In this document: in pieces, positions 33,768 to 45,510 of the stretch
Position numbering within the stretch: the stretch's first letter is position 1
Layout of the letters: the number at the start of each line of letters is the position of its first letter
Assembly (NCBI RefSeq): GCF_051622035.1
Contig: NC_135361.1
Location: 31,921,205-31,985,204, forward strand
Origin: Arctopsyche grandis
Lineage: Eukaryota; Arthropoda; Insecta; Trichoptera; Hydropsychidae
DNA length: 64,000 bases
Direction of reading: 5' to 3'
The notes under the pieces: model-generated
What the model was told of the DNA's origin: nothing
The model's input: only the letters and a program-made list of their open reading frames with translations
Databases searched by the model: none
Translations under genes and position numbers: made by a program

Positions 33768-34403
33768 ATGGATTCGGAAAAAGGACGTCACTTACCGGAT
33801 TCCAATATCGTGATCGATTTCATCAAGAAAAACACCAATGTGAGAAATGTGACGAGGCTGCAGGAAGACCTGAAAAAGAGTTTCGTTCTCGGAAAGCGAA
33901 AAAGTCGCAAACGAGGCAACAACAAGAAGACCAAAAAGAGCAGACATATGACGAGAAACGAGAAAATAGCCCTCGGACTATTCCACTTTCCCACTAAAGG
34001 CATGAAGTACGAGAGCGTCGTTCCGATGAACGGCCTGTGGAAGGAGTACATGCGACAACAGCTCGAGTTGGACGAGCGACCGGTGCCAGAAATACACGAG
34101 AAATCCTGGGACAGCTTTTCGTTGAGCATTTACAAAGCGGATTTCCACGGTGCGTCGATTACGGTGAAAGAAGCGAAATGTTCCAGCTTGATCGGCAGAA
34201 ATGGAATTTGCATTATGGAGACGAAGAACACTTTCAAAATCATATCGAAGGACAATATCGTTCGGACCATTCCTAAAGAAGGATCTGTATTTATATTTCA
34301 TTTAGACGATTTTGACTTTATGTTCTACGGGAAACACATAGCCCGAAAGCCTGCTGAAAGATCTGTTAAAGTTTCCAAAGTGTTCTCCTTAGCAGAATTG
34401 TAA
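33768..34403 (+). CDS. POP4: Ribonuclease P/MRP protein subunit POP4 (Rpp29)
   Basis: A single-exon frame of 211 aa starting ATGGATTCGG. A basic N-terminal stretch (GKRKSRKRGNNKKTKKSRH, residues about 42-60) precedes the conserved Rpp29 domain. LWKEYMRQQL leads into that domain. Within it, KADFHGASITVKEAKCSSLI, GICIMETKNTFKIISK, and IPKEGSVF match the human LLKADLHGAIISVTKSKCPS, ILLQETKHIFKIITK and IPKLNCVF. Rpp29 has an Sm-like barrel and helps RNase P process the 5' end of tRNA precursors in the nucleus. The human protein is of similar size (220 aa). The gene is convergent with DGCR8. Confidence 0.95.
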   Translation: MDSEKGRHLPDSNIVIDFIKKNTNVRNVTRLQEDLKKSFVLGKRKSRKRGNNKKTKKSRHMTRNEKIALGLFHFPTKGMKYESVVPMNGLWKEYMRQQLELDERPVPEIHEKSWDSFSLSIYKADFHGASITVKEAKCSSLIGRNGICIMETKNTFKIISKDNIVRTIPKEGSVFIFHLDDFDFMFYGKHIARKPAERSVKVSKVFSLAEL

Positions 34404-34682
34404 TTAGTGAATAAGTATTAATTATTATTAAATGTATTTTCATGTATAAAAAATTATTTTTTTATGTGTTCTTGAATAATTCTGTAATAAAATTTGTATA
34501 GTCACACTATAATTAGTACCGCAACGGCGATACGGTGTTGTTTAAGTATATATTGTACTGCTTAGTAATGTCTCGTTTGACGTAATATATAATTTGTACG
34601 ACACAATTAAACGTGATCTGTCTGGAGGGTATATTCTCTCCAAAACCAAAATCGTTGACATTGTCAGTCTCACGACCTGAAA

Positions 34683-35465
34683 ATGAGGACTCCAGGCAGG
34701 CGCCTGATACTCACACAGCTGGTTGACCTCGAGTTAGCTGTAGATGCTATAATTAGGGACTTTCTGGGGATCAGGACGATCATCACTGATTCCTTCCGTG
34801 CTCTTGCTGATCGGATTGAAGCTGTGAAGATGAAGATTGCTGTCCTACCCACATCTGCGCCTATTGCAACAATCAATCCGTCGGTTTCTGCACTGTCTCC
34901 ACCTCCATTGCCACAGCCAACCGAGACGACAACAATATAAGCAGCAGCGAATCCAACTCATGGAAGGCTTCATCGTCATGTCCAGACTTGCTACTGGTGG
35001 TGGTATTTTTACCACCTTACTGCTGTCTGCTCCTACTTCAGTGGTATCTACTAATGATATGAAGCAGCCTTCTCCCATTTCTGCTTCATCGGGGACGTCT
35101 CGGTCGTCCCAACCCTCGCCATCTCGTTCTGCTGTCCCTAGCCAGACGCAATCATATTTTGCGCCACGGATCCTGTCGGCGCGATGTTGTTAGTTGCTAG
35201 AAAAAAATATCATGTACAAGTTTTGTACCTGGATCGTGGTACAACCAATGACTCTCTCCGATCATTCTTGGCGTCCAAATTTGATGTTGATGTCTTTCCT
35301 TCGCTGGGGCTCGCTATCAAAGATTCGCCAATATCTATGCAGGGTGGCTCTGATATTTCATTTATAATAAATGTGACGTCGAAGGTGGCTTTCGACCAAA
35401 TCCTCCTTCATTCTGGCTGGAGGGGTTTGGCGAGTTGGGGGTTATCGAGGAGAAGAAACTAAGTG
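34683..35465 (+). pseudogene. Retroelement ORF1-like remnant
   Basis: Two open segments (34683-34940 and 35184-35462) look like the ORF1 or Gag-like protein of a retroelement. The first is a helical segment (LTQLVDLELAVDAIIRDFLG) followed by a Ser/Pro/Thr-rich linker. The second contains VQVLYLDRGTTNDSLRSFLA, then FIINVTSKVAFDQILL, resembling the RRM-like domain of some LINE ORF1 proteins. It is fragmentary, and the family assignment is tentative. Sequence after 35470 shares a segment with 15870-15955. Confidence 0.4.
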
Positions 35466-35837
35466 TTCTGTTCCTGGTGGCCTACCTTTATGAACTAGTT
35501 GCTCTGCTCATGGTGGCGTGGCTGGATGAACTGCCTGTTGAGTCCACCGTGGGGGGTTTATATACCTCAAAATGTCCTTCTCGGTAGGTCGTGTCCTGCA
35601 CCTGTTTAGGGATCGATTTGCCCTTCTCTGGAGGTCGCGTCTTGTAGCTGTTTAGGTTGACAATGCGTAGTACGTGCTTACCATGTATTCCTACAGTTTT
35701 TTCGCTCTGCCCGGGTGATCTCCAAACAGTAGTTTCTCGGCAGATCTGAACCCGTCATCGTCCCTTATTTCATATTCCTTAGGCAAGAACTGCAGCTTAT
35801 TTTAATTCTTCCACTCTTCACTGCCGTTTTTTAAATT

Positions 35838-36590
35838 AAATTAAAGACTAAGATGATGTGGATGAATAATAAAAGAGTTGTGAGTGATGTGATTATGGAT
35901 GGGAGAGTGATAGAAGTAGTAGATAATATTAAGTATTTAGGCATTTATTTGGATTGTAAATTAAGTTTTAAGGTGCACGCAGATTATATAATTTAAAAAA
36001 TGGCAAAAAAGTTGGTGTACCTTGTAGGTTAAGAAATTTATTAAGTATAAAAATAAAAAAATTGATATATAATTGTAGTGTACTGCCTCATACTGTATAC
36101 TGTGCTACAGTGCTCAATCTATTTAGTGGTTTGTGTATTGATAAACTGCAGAAAGTGCAGAATAGAGCAATGCGTGCAATTTTGAATGTGAGGAAACGTA
36201 TGAATATAAGAAGTATGTTAGATGAATTGAAATGGTTGGACATTAGAAATAGTCTTTAAGTAAGCACTTTAAAGTTTATATATAAGCTAGATAAGAATCT
36301 ATTACCCAAATATTTTAAAATAGAGATATACATAATTATAAAACGAGAAATAGGAATAAATTAATTATAGGTAGAGTTAAGAAAGCTAAAACTGCAGGAG
36401 GTGTTTTTCACAGAGGTGTTCAAATGTATAATGCCCTTCCTGAAAGCATTAGAAGTTCTAATAACATCGATGCTTTCTTGAAGGGTGTTAATGGATACCT
36501 TTGTGAAAGATGATTTATAATTTTTTGTTGTTATTTTGTGTTATATGTATTAGCAGTTTGCTGTATAAATAAATAAATTTTAAACTCGTG
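35838..36590 (+). mobile_element. LINE 3' fragment
   Basis: Broken frames encode the end of a non-LTR reverse transcriptase. VIEVVDNIKYLGIYLDCKLS is followed by a second piece with SVLPHTVYCATVLN and LQKVQNRAMRAIL. A final piece with VFHRGVQMYNALPESIR precedes an ATAAATAAATAAAT tail. Several in-frame stops separate the pieces. It is related to the fragment at 44840-45243. Confidence 0.7.
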
Positions 36591-37108
36591 TAGATGAAAA
36601 AAATAATTCAATTGATTTAAAATTTTAATTTCTATACTCTGATTCGAATAAGTATAAGTATAAGTATAAAAATTTGGTATAATCACAAAACTCACCACCC
36701 CAATGAGGATGAAAACATTAAAAGGCTTCCAAGTACATACCTATACATACATATACGAAACTTAACATACACACAAACCGGTCAAACAGAACATTAAAAA
36801 AATACATTCAAAACACTTATCCATATTGTGAAAATTTTCTAACCTGGTGGATTGAACAAATACACAATACATAGAAGGCCGATCATAGAACTCTAGTACG
36901 CATTTTGCAGTATATTACACATGTACATATGTACATTCAACAACCTAATCTTTTTATTGGTCAATGGTCTTTTGATAGTCACGGTCATATTAAAACATTT
37001 TACACATATCATCCTCAAATATATACATACATACATACGATAAATACAAGTGTGCCACAAGCGTATACCTTTTAATTAAACTACAAATGTTTTTCCGACG
37101 GCGACGAC
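36591..37108 (-). other. DGCR8 3' region
   Basis: This AT-rich stretch follows the DGCR8 stop codon on the minus strand and is probably its 3' untranslated region. It contains ACATATGTA-type simple repeats and no other recognisable feature. Confidence 0.4.
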
Positions 37109-40100
37109 TTACAGATCTACAATACTGAGATTTGTACCCGAATGCGCAGGCATGTCGTCTTTGACGAGCAGTTTCCCTATGGGATTGATCGCCACGTCTT
37201 TCTCCCGCAGCTTTGACATTTCAGATCGTAATTTTTCTAAGATAGCATAGTTCGGCTGATTGACGGCGGCCCTCGACTGCAACAGAGTGATCTCTTGCTC
37301 TTCCTGCTTCTTCTCTTTGAAGCTCTTCACCGATCTAGTGCCGTACAAACGCAGCAACGAACCCCAAGACGAAATGTTCGGATGAAGAGCCTACGGAACA
37401 TAACAAAAAACACTACAAATGTAAGATCATTGATAATCATTCGTGAATAAACCTTAGATGCATCCTCGAGACCTGTAAAATCGCTTGGGACGCTCTCTGT
37501 TTTCCGTCTCGTTTATTTTTGCATACTACAGTAGCCGTATGTTTTCCGACGACGATCGTGAATTCATTCCTCTGATGTTTTAACGTATTCATCTGACGGT
37601 AAAGAAAGGGGAAAATTTTAAATCCGTCACCAATACTGGTCAAGTTCCAATACTGAACCGACAATAGACCTGATATTTTATCTCCTTAGCTCCGGCGCCG
37701 AAATTCCTAGAAAGACACGTCTGCAGAATCGTGTGCGGAGACGGTTCCATGGTCTTTGCGCAGAAATCGGCAACGCGAGGATCCTCAATCATGATATCGT
37801 CGAAAAACTGAACGGTACAAAACAAAGTGTGAGTGCATTCTTCGAGACTGAGCAATATTTACAATAAAATGTGGGCATTTCTTACGGCCAAGTCTTGATC
37901 GTACGTACGACTCGCCGTCCCGTTCAGCTCATTGTCATTGTTTATTTTCTCGCGCATCTCTGGAATCAAGATCTCTATGGAAGCTTTGGCCGCCGCAGAT
38001 TTTGCTAATCTCTTGGAAGTGCCGTAGCCAACGCCGTATCGTATTCCGTTTATGGATACGGTCGCCGAATACGGTGTAGCTCCATTTTCTAGTAAAAAAA
38101 CATACGTATTACGACTTCTGAATTTTAATCGGTAATACAGAATTCTATCGAAATTTTAGCCTTTTCAAAATAAAATAAATACATTACATTATACTTTCAA
38201 TATAACATTAAAAATATATTTATGAGATGGTCTTATCACATATATAATACATACATACCTAATTCTTTAAATTCATAAGTGGGCTGTTTCTTGAGAGCTC
38301 TTTGCACATACTCGTGTAAAATACAAACGTAACTTTTTCCATTGGGATTCATCAGACATTCTTTCTGTACCGTTTTTAATGTTCCTAGAGCTCCTGAAAA
38401 AATAACAATCAATAAAATTAAATAATTCGAATGTGACCAACCCTGTGACTTTATATACGTATTTGAGGAATAAAAGAAGGTCACAAAACAAAATTCGATG
38501 CAAATTGAGCGCAAATGTAGGGAAACTTACACAAGACAAGAGTTCTACTTTCGGTCATTGGATTTTGTTCAAAACTTTTTTATTACTTAAAATCACTATT
38601 ATTATTATACAAATTAAATATAAATAATTTAAAAGGTCGAAATAAAATAATGAAATATTGTTTTAAAAAAAAATACTACTTCCAGTCTACCAATTCTGAC
38701 CAAAACCTTATCAGCTCTAAGTTAGTACATAAAGAATACAAATATAAATTTTCAACTTGATACGTTCAAGGGTGTGGAAAGCATCATAGTCACAACATTT
38801 TTGACTTTTTTTTGAAGAGGAAAAAATCCTACTTCCGGTTTATTAAATTTAGTGATTTTTTTTTTTATTTTCATCACATTGATACAATAATTATACTTGA
38901 ATTTTTTCGAGAAGAGCACACATATTTAAGGGGCCGAAAAAAATAGTGGAAGAAAAATTGAACAAGAGTAAACTGCCACTTCCGGTTGACGAATGGTTAC
39001 CAAATTTTATACATATCTTGGTATTAAGCTTAAACTTGTAGATATGAAATTTCAGTTCAATAAACCAAAAGGTTTCTGAGAATAACATAAAAAACTTGGA
39101 CTATCTAGAGTAAAGGTACTACTTCTGGTTCAGGTAAAAATAGTTAGAGTATATAATTTATAATTTCTAATACATGTAAAAAATTTCAGTCTGATTCGGT
39201 TAGCGGTTTGGGAGATAATTGAATTAAAAAAATTAAAATAAAGATGACACCTATAAGGGGAGGTACTATATCCGGTCAACTTAAAAATTGAAAAAAAAAT
39301 GATGTTGTATCGATAAGCATTTCAGTAACGGGTGCTAAGTTTCAGTTCGGTAGGACTAACGGTGTTCAAAAAATACACAGACACACACACATTTTTCTAG
39401 ATCATGAAAACGTGATCAGTGATCGATTCCGAGTTCGAATCGGTCAAAATATCGAGTTCGAATTTCCGCATGATCACAAAACTTCATCTATTGTTCCTAC
39501 GTACATAGATAAAGTAAAAATTAAATCACAATAACTATAAGCGTAAATAAACGGTACCTTGATTCTCGGCATCTTGGGTACTGGTGACTAGGGCCGTGTG
39601 AATTGGGAATGTGATGAGCTTCGTACCATCGGGCAGAGTCGGCCGTTGGAGGGCTTTCCTCGTCTTGGTAAATTTTCTACGTTCAGACCACGACCTACCG
39701 ACATTAACGTACGAACATTACTATCAAATGTAAAGTGAAATTAGCTCGTGTTGAACTTGTTCATACTTGAATCTCATGATGTTGATGATTTTGAACTTGA
39801 ACAGTTTCTTGCAGTAGTCGGTGACTTCGCCGTGTCGCAGATGGTGACTTTTCCAGTTCTCCTGCGCCGTTTCAACTTTAGCGTTCGGTAACATCAAAGC
39901 CATGGCGCGGGCCGCTTTATCCTGCTCGGCCGAATCTGAATTCACCAGCTTCTTCAGTAGGTCTTGATTGACTATGTTCCTCGCTGGGATTTTTTCAGCT
40001 TCGACTGCCTCGTTGGCGTCCCCCTTTGACTCGCTCGTTTCGGCACTCGGAATGTTTTCGATGCATAGTTTTTTCGCACAAGACGGATTGCTATCATCGT

Positions 40101-41237
40101 CGTTTTGTCTTTTTTCTACTTTTGGATTGTCCGTTTGCATTTCACAACAATTGTCTACATTCATTTTGACTATATTCATTTTTATATTATTTATTTGTGA
40201 TTTTTCATCCTCAAGTGCCCGTCTATAATTCAAACATGGAATTGCACTAATTGGTACTTCATGTTTCTGCAAGAAATTGATCTTTCAATAAAATAAAAAG
40301 CAATATTTCGTATTGAGAAATACTGAAACTCACCCTAACGCTTCCTGGTCCCAAAAAATACGGTTTGGATAACGTACAGACTCGGGACGGCTTGTGAAGA
40401 TACAGAGGCATTCCACTATTGTGAATCACCATCAACCATCCCAAAGGCAACACTTCAAAATGATTGATTCCCTTTTCTACAACATAGATGCATATTTAAA
40501 ATCATCTGATATATTGCAAAAACCTGAATACTGTGTCGTACAAATTTACCTTCTAAGACGAGTTTTTGCCTTTGATCGTACGGACATTCTCTTCTTTTCG
40601 GTGCACCTTTATAAGTATCGGGTAAAGGTTCGTCTAGTAAGGCTTCAAGCTCGTCTTCGGGGACTTCTTCGGAATCTCCTTTTCGTTATGAAACGCATTA
40701 AAAACATCTCACATGGTAGTTCAAGCCGATCATTCAAAAGGTAATCAAAAATAAGCAACGACAGTGTAGCAGTAGTTGACACATAAATCATACAAATATA
40801 TATATTTATGATTCCATGAATGGTTTACAAGATATTCATAAAATTTCAAATTTAACAAGAGAAAATACATAAAAACCCTAATTTATCCTATACAATATAC
40901 ATAGATTTGCCTTGGTTTTTAAACGTTTATTATTTAATATGAGCAAAAGTAAGTGAAATAAAAACAATTTTCCCATACTTTCATAGTCACTATCCAGATC
41001 GTTGTCGCTGTCCTTATCGCTGTCTTGGTTGATATCGTCGAGTACCAAAAACTCTTTTAAATTATCCAAACCGTCGTTGACGGGATCCGAGTCCTGCCAC
41101 AGGGTCGACGATTGCATCGAGCTATTGTAACTGTTCCTTTCGGCGGCCTGGAAAGCGCTGGACACGATGCCGCTTTCGGAGTTATTAAGAATGGGCTTGG
41201 TGTCGATGTCGACGGCATCCGGCGCAGAGGAGACCAT
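37109..41237 (-). CDS. DGCR8: Microprocessor subunit DGCR8/Pasha
   Basis: Ten minus-strand exons: 40979-41237, 40550-40678, 40334-40476, 39767-40266, 39558-39694, 38259-38393, 37886-38088, 37670-37807, 37473-37592 and 37109-37390. They total 2046 nt (681 aa) in frame. The acidic N-terminus is followed by a WW-like domain ([20 protein letters not shown], residues about 137-170). IPCLNY follows, whose Cys corresponds to the haem ligand of human DGCR8 (Cys352). The first double-stranded RNA-binding domain begins [20 protein letters not shown] and ends [20 protein letters not shown]. The second includes [20 protein letters not shown]. The tail has [11 protein letters not shown], as in the family. 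DGCR8 pairs with Drosha to cleave primary microRNA transcripts in the nucleus. A dispersed repeat fills intron 5. Confidence 0.95.
38640..39530 (+). repeat. Dispersed repeat in DGCR8 intron 5
   Basis: The region consists of several degenerate units of about 100-150 bp. Each has a CTTCCGGTT-like core and an AAATTTCAGT-like partner. It ends at GTGATCAG and GCATGATCACAAAACTTC motifs. It is homologous, inverted, to 17085-17710. The family is not recognised and no coding frame is present. Confidence 0.65.
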
Positions 41238-42307
41238 CTCGAAGGACTCGCCCTACTGAAACTGAACAAAACACAAGTATAGCTTCGCATATGGAGACGT
41301 GTCGAGGATATACAATTGCACGGATCCCCCTAAGGGTGGAGTCCGGGAGTGATAGCCGCGTTCACCCCGCCCTAAGGACGACCGTATATTAATCACTGCG
41401 ATGCACAGACAACTATCGACAAATTTCCACTTGTGATGGAGCATTGGTGAGCGAGGTTTCTGGAGAAACGTGTATTGTGTGAGGGTGTGTGTGGGTGTGT
41501 ACAAAATAAAATCGACGAATAGAACAGTAACAGTAACAGTAACGGTGGTTGTAACGATGGGTTGGTTGGTTGGTTGGTTGGTTGGTTGGTTGGTGGGTGG
41601 GTGTGGAGATTTACGAGTGAGTGATAATTGAGCGAAGCAGGGTAGGATTATCTACAGCGGCCAATGGACGAAAAATCCAATGTAAACTAAAAGGAGCAGA
41701 TTGAATTTTTCCATTAGACACAGTAGAGTAATCGGTCTCGTTTCGTTTCTTTTCGTCTCTCGTTTCGACTGAACCGCCCACCTCTAACGTGACTCCGACT
41801 CTCGACTCTAATTTCGACTTCGACTTCGACTCTGACTCGCCTGACAGCTACACAGCCCGCGCACTGACGCTCGCACGCCCCCACTTTTATGGTCTCCTAG
41901 CACCACACGGTGTTGCCACACGTCAAATTTATCATCGCACCAAACCGATAACTTTGTGTGACTTTTTGCATTTATCATAGATCGGCGCCAGCGTCAGACA
42001 AGTGTTATAATAATACAAGTGGCTTTGGGCGCCATATTGTTGTCAAGTAAGGAATGTCTACAGACCTTTTCAAATCATTTTGATGCTGGGTGCTCGATGT
42101 ATGTCCGATAAAAACTTTATATTACTCGCAAAATAAGCAAGCGCATCGTTAAAAATTGCACAATGCATTCGAAAACACACAATGAACAACATAGGATACA
42201 TTTTTATAAGTAAATTGATCATATAAGTGATATACCATTCAATTAACATTGTAGTTTGACAGTTTGTAAAAAATTGTGTAAAATACAATTTCAGGGGTGG
42301 CGCCAGA
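41238..42307. promoter_or_regulatory. DGCR8 upstream region
   Basis: An acceptor just before the DGCR8 start (minus strand, near 41255) implies an upstream non-coding exon. A TTGG microsatellite lies at 41555-41597, and TCGACT-rich sequence at 41810-41835. The promoter is probably in this interval, but no core element is recognised. Confidence 0.35.
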
Positions 42308-42310
42308 GAA

Positions 42311-44805
42311 GGTAAACGGACTACTAGTCAAATGTGAACCTGTCACAGGACAACTGGTCGCTCTAGATCGGTCACTCGTGATCATCCGTCACGCTAAAAC
42401 TGTTCACGAGAAAACTGGTCACACGCTAAAACTGGTCACGAGAAAATTGGTCACACGCTGAAACTGGTCACGAGAAAACTGGTCACACACAAAAATTTAA
42501 AATTGGTCACACAAACAAAAATATTCTCAAATACTTTTTATTTACGAAATTTTTATTATTATCGACTAGACATATGTTCGAGCCAAAGCTTTTATGCACA
42601 GTAAATACAATGATTTATTATGTTTTCAACACATTATACATAAACATATTCTTGAATATATAATATTGTTACGTACGCCGCGGATTAAGCGAATAGAATC
42701 CCAGACACTGTGTGACCGAACCTATGGGACAAGATTATCTGTAACGGATATCTGTTAACGGATTAACTAAATGCATACCGTGCGACTGGTATAAGTGGGT
42801 TTTAAGGATTAGCGACAAGCTAAGTGCATGAAACAATGATTGCACTTCTCATACCGTGGGAATACATATCCGAATACGTGACTATACAGTAGGTAAACAG
42901 ATTAGACGTCCTGAGAGACCGTGAGACCGGTGTAAGTGGTTTTAGGGATTAGCGACAAGCTAAGTGCATGAAAGCTAAACAATGATTGCACTTCTCATAC
43001 CGTGGGAATACATATCCGAATACGTGACTATACTGTAGGTAAACAGATTAGACGTCCTGAGAGATCTACCCCTTATAAGGCGGTACGTAGGCGATATCAG
43101 GTCATTCTGGACGTAGCAGTGACAGTGTGTGTAACTCCTTAATCATCAATAAATGCTGTGAAACGACTGTTGGCCTTTACTTGGATCCTCCACCCACCCC
43201 TTACGCAACAATATATAATATTAAAAAAAATTGCCGTTCAACAACATTCAGTGAATCATTGGGATACTCCTCAGTGCCCCCACATACATACACTAATCCG
43301 TCGAGCCTGATCGCTTATTATTTATTTCATCAGGAGCAATTCAGTTTGTAGCTTTGAGATCCATGCACCAGACCTATATTTTCATGTTTTGTACATATAA
43401 AAAAAATAGCTAATTGTTGAATATGATTAAATTGAGTAATTGTTGAATATGATAAGTGAAAAATATGGAATAGTACAAGTGATATTGTTTTGAGTTGCTG
43501 ACTATCACCGATTTAATTACCAATGTATTGATAAGTAAGTAATATGTATGTACAATAGAACCACGATTATCCGGATTGTTAAAAACAAACGCAGGGACAA
43601 AATTAAAAAAAAAACCTTTTATGCACAGTAAATACAATGATTTATGATGTTTGCAACACATTATACATAAACATATTCTTGAATATATATTATTTGGTTT
43701 GATTTTTAAATGCTTTTTATTATTACGAAATTATGTTCACAATACATATTATATCTATTTTAATAGCTACTGATCTACTGATCATTTTCTATTTTACAAT
43801 TTTATTTTATTTGGTTAGTAATCATTTGTATTATATTATTCTAATGTTAATGCACAGCATAATAGGAAAAAGAGCTCAAAAACCTATTTACAATTGAATA
43901 TATATTATAATATATAGATGACATATAGAAAATGTTATACAATGTAACAAAGATAAACAAATAATGTTACCGACGATTTATTTATGTAGATGAGATGTAA
44001 CAAGTTCATTATAAAATGACGAATTCACTTTTAGATACCGTCCATATTAAAAATGAAGACGATGGCAACGTCCCATTGGCTCCGAAGCTGAGAAACGAAA
44101 ACGATCTTCTTTTTTTACATATAATTACTATTGTAACAAGTGAACATAAATAAAGGATCCTCTTAGTGTTAGTACACAATCAGTGTTTTCATAGACCTCC
44201 CTGCGGTACATTTAACGCGGTGAATTAAGATTTGTGATTTGACATACGAACTGTCAAAGTGAAATGAACGCAAAAGCGATTGCCAACCTTGTCGGCGTGG
44301 CTATAGGCTAGAGGCTAGAGAACGTCAGATGAGCTGACAGATGCCCGCGAACTCTTCGCGAAGACCACAAACAACGGCCACGGCCACGGCCACGAGGGCC
44401 TTTGGCTCGAACATATGTCTAGTCGATAATAATAAAAATTTCGTAAATAAAAAGTATTTGAGAATATTTTTGTTTGTGTGACCAATTTTAAATTTTTGGG
44501 TGTGACCAGTTTTCTCGTGACCAGTTTCAGCGTGTGACCAGTTTTCTCGTGACCAGTTTTAGCGTGTGACCAATTTTCTCGTGATCAGTTTTAGCGTGTG
44601 ACCAATTTTCTCGTGAACAGTTTTAGCGTGTGACCAGTTTTCTCGTGACCAGTTTTAGCGTGTGACCAGTTTTCTCGTGACCAGTTTTAGCGTGTGACTA
44701 GTTTTCTCGTGACCAGTTTTAGCGTGACGGATGATCACGAGTGACCGATCTAGAGCGACCAGTTGTCCTGTGACAGGTTCACATTTGACTAGTAGTCCCT
44801 TTACC
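42311..44805. mobile_element. FoldBack-like element with tandem units in its arms
   Basis: Inverted arms (42311-42588 and 44399-44805) start GGTAAACGGACTACTAGTC and end in the complement of a close variant. Inside each arm is a run of 32-bp units of the type GTGACCAGTTTTCTCGTGAC plus a 12-bp partner. The left arm has three units and the right arm seven. GAA flanks both ends. The middle section carries a solo LTR (42667-43210) and a diverged duplicate of the sequence next to it (43617-43690 versus 42588-42666). No transposase is visible. The layout is that of Drosophila FoldBack elements, though homology is not shown. Confidence 0.8.
42667..43210 (+). mobile_element. Solo LTR, family A (longest copy)
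   Basis: The 544-bp sequence begins TGTTACGTACGCCG, ends TTACGCAACA, and is flanked by ATAT on both sides. It carries AATAAA near 43147. A segment of about 140 bp around ATTAGCGACAAGCTAAGTGC is present twice in tandem (near 42815 and 42950), which explains its extra length. No internal region is attached. Confidence 0.85.
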
Positions 44806-44839
44806 GAATATACCCATACAAAATGTACCAAAGAGTATT

Positions 44840-45243
44840 AGAATTAGTATTGGAAATGGATGAGTATTAGAATTAGTCTAAATATTAGTACATTGTCTTT
44901 TGTTTATAAGTTAGATCATAAGTTATTACCCAAGTATTTTGATGATTATATAATAAGGAATAGAGATAAACATAGTTTTTATACTAGAAATAAGGACAAA
45001 CTAGTTGTAAGTAGAGTAATAAAGAATAAGACGGCTGGGGGTGTTTTTCACAGGGGTGTGCTCATGTATAATGCCCTCCCTGAGTGCGTCAGGTCTGCTA
45101 AAAACATGGATGCATTCCTGCGAGGTGCGAAGAGACACCTTTGTGAGGGACAATTATAAATTTTAGAGTTAAGTATAATAATTAAGATGTATTTTTAAAT
45201 TAGCTTGATAGCTAAAATATATATAAATAAATAAATAAATAAA
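44840..45243 (+). mobile_element. LINE 3' fragment
   Basis: The frame 44860-45159 reads STLSFVYKLDHKLLPKYFDD, then KTAGGVFHRGVLMYNALPEC. This is the C-terminal end of a non-LTR reverse transcriptase of the same clade as 35838-36590, and it is followed by an AAATAAAT tail. It has inserted into a Harbinger-like terminal fragment, splitting the AAAGAATAC motif. Confidence 0.75.
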
Positions 45244-45294
45244 GAATACTTTTCGTACGGCCGGATACCTGCTGACTAGGTATGAACAGACCTT
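45244..45294 (+). mobile_element. PIF/Harbinger-like terminal fragment
   Basis: Right part of the fragment interrupted by the LINE. It continues CTGCTGACTAGGTATGAACA and ends GACCTTTA, as at 7676-7793. Confidence 0.55.
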
Positions 45295-45510
45295 TATATA
45301 ATTATAACATTTGTCTGCGTCACCGATAGAACTATGCAGTATAGTACGTCACCGTCGAGTATTTCGAATTACGAATAAGCGAGTGGTGGTGACATTCGGC
45401 GTGGGTTGGCAGCGGTGGAGGCGGGGCGAGGCGAGGCGAGTGACGAGTGACGAGTGACGAGCTGTCAGTGAGAGGAGTGTCAAGTGTGGGGTGAAGCGAA
45501 GCGAAGAGTG

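Noticed and set aside
44460-44720. CRISPR-like direct repeats
   Set aside because: The 32-bp units are contiguous with no unique spacers, have an inverted counterpart, and lie in a eukaryotic FoldBack-like element.
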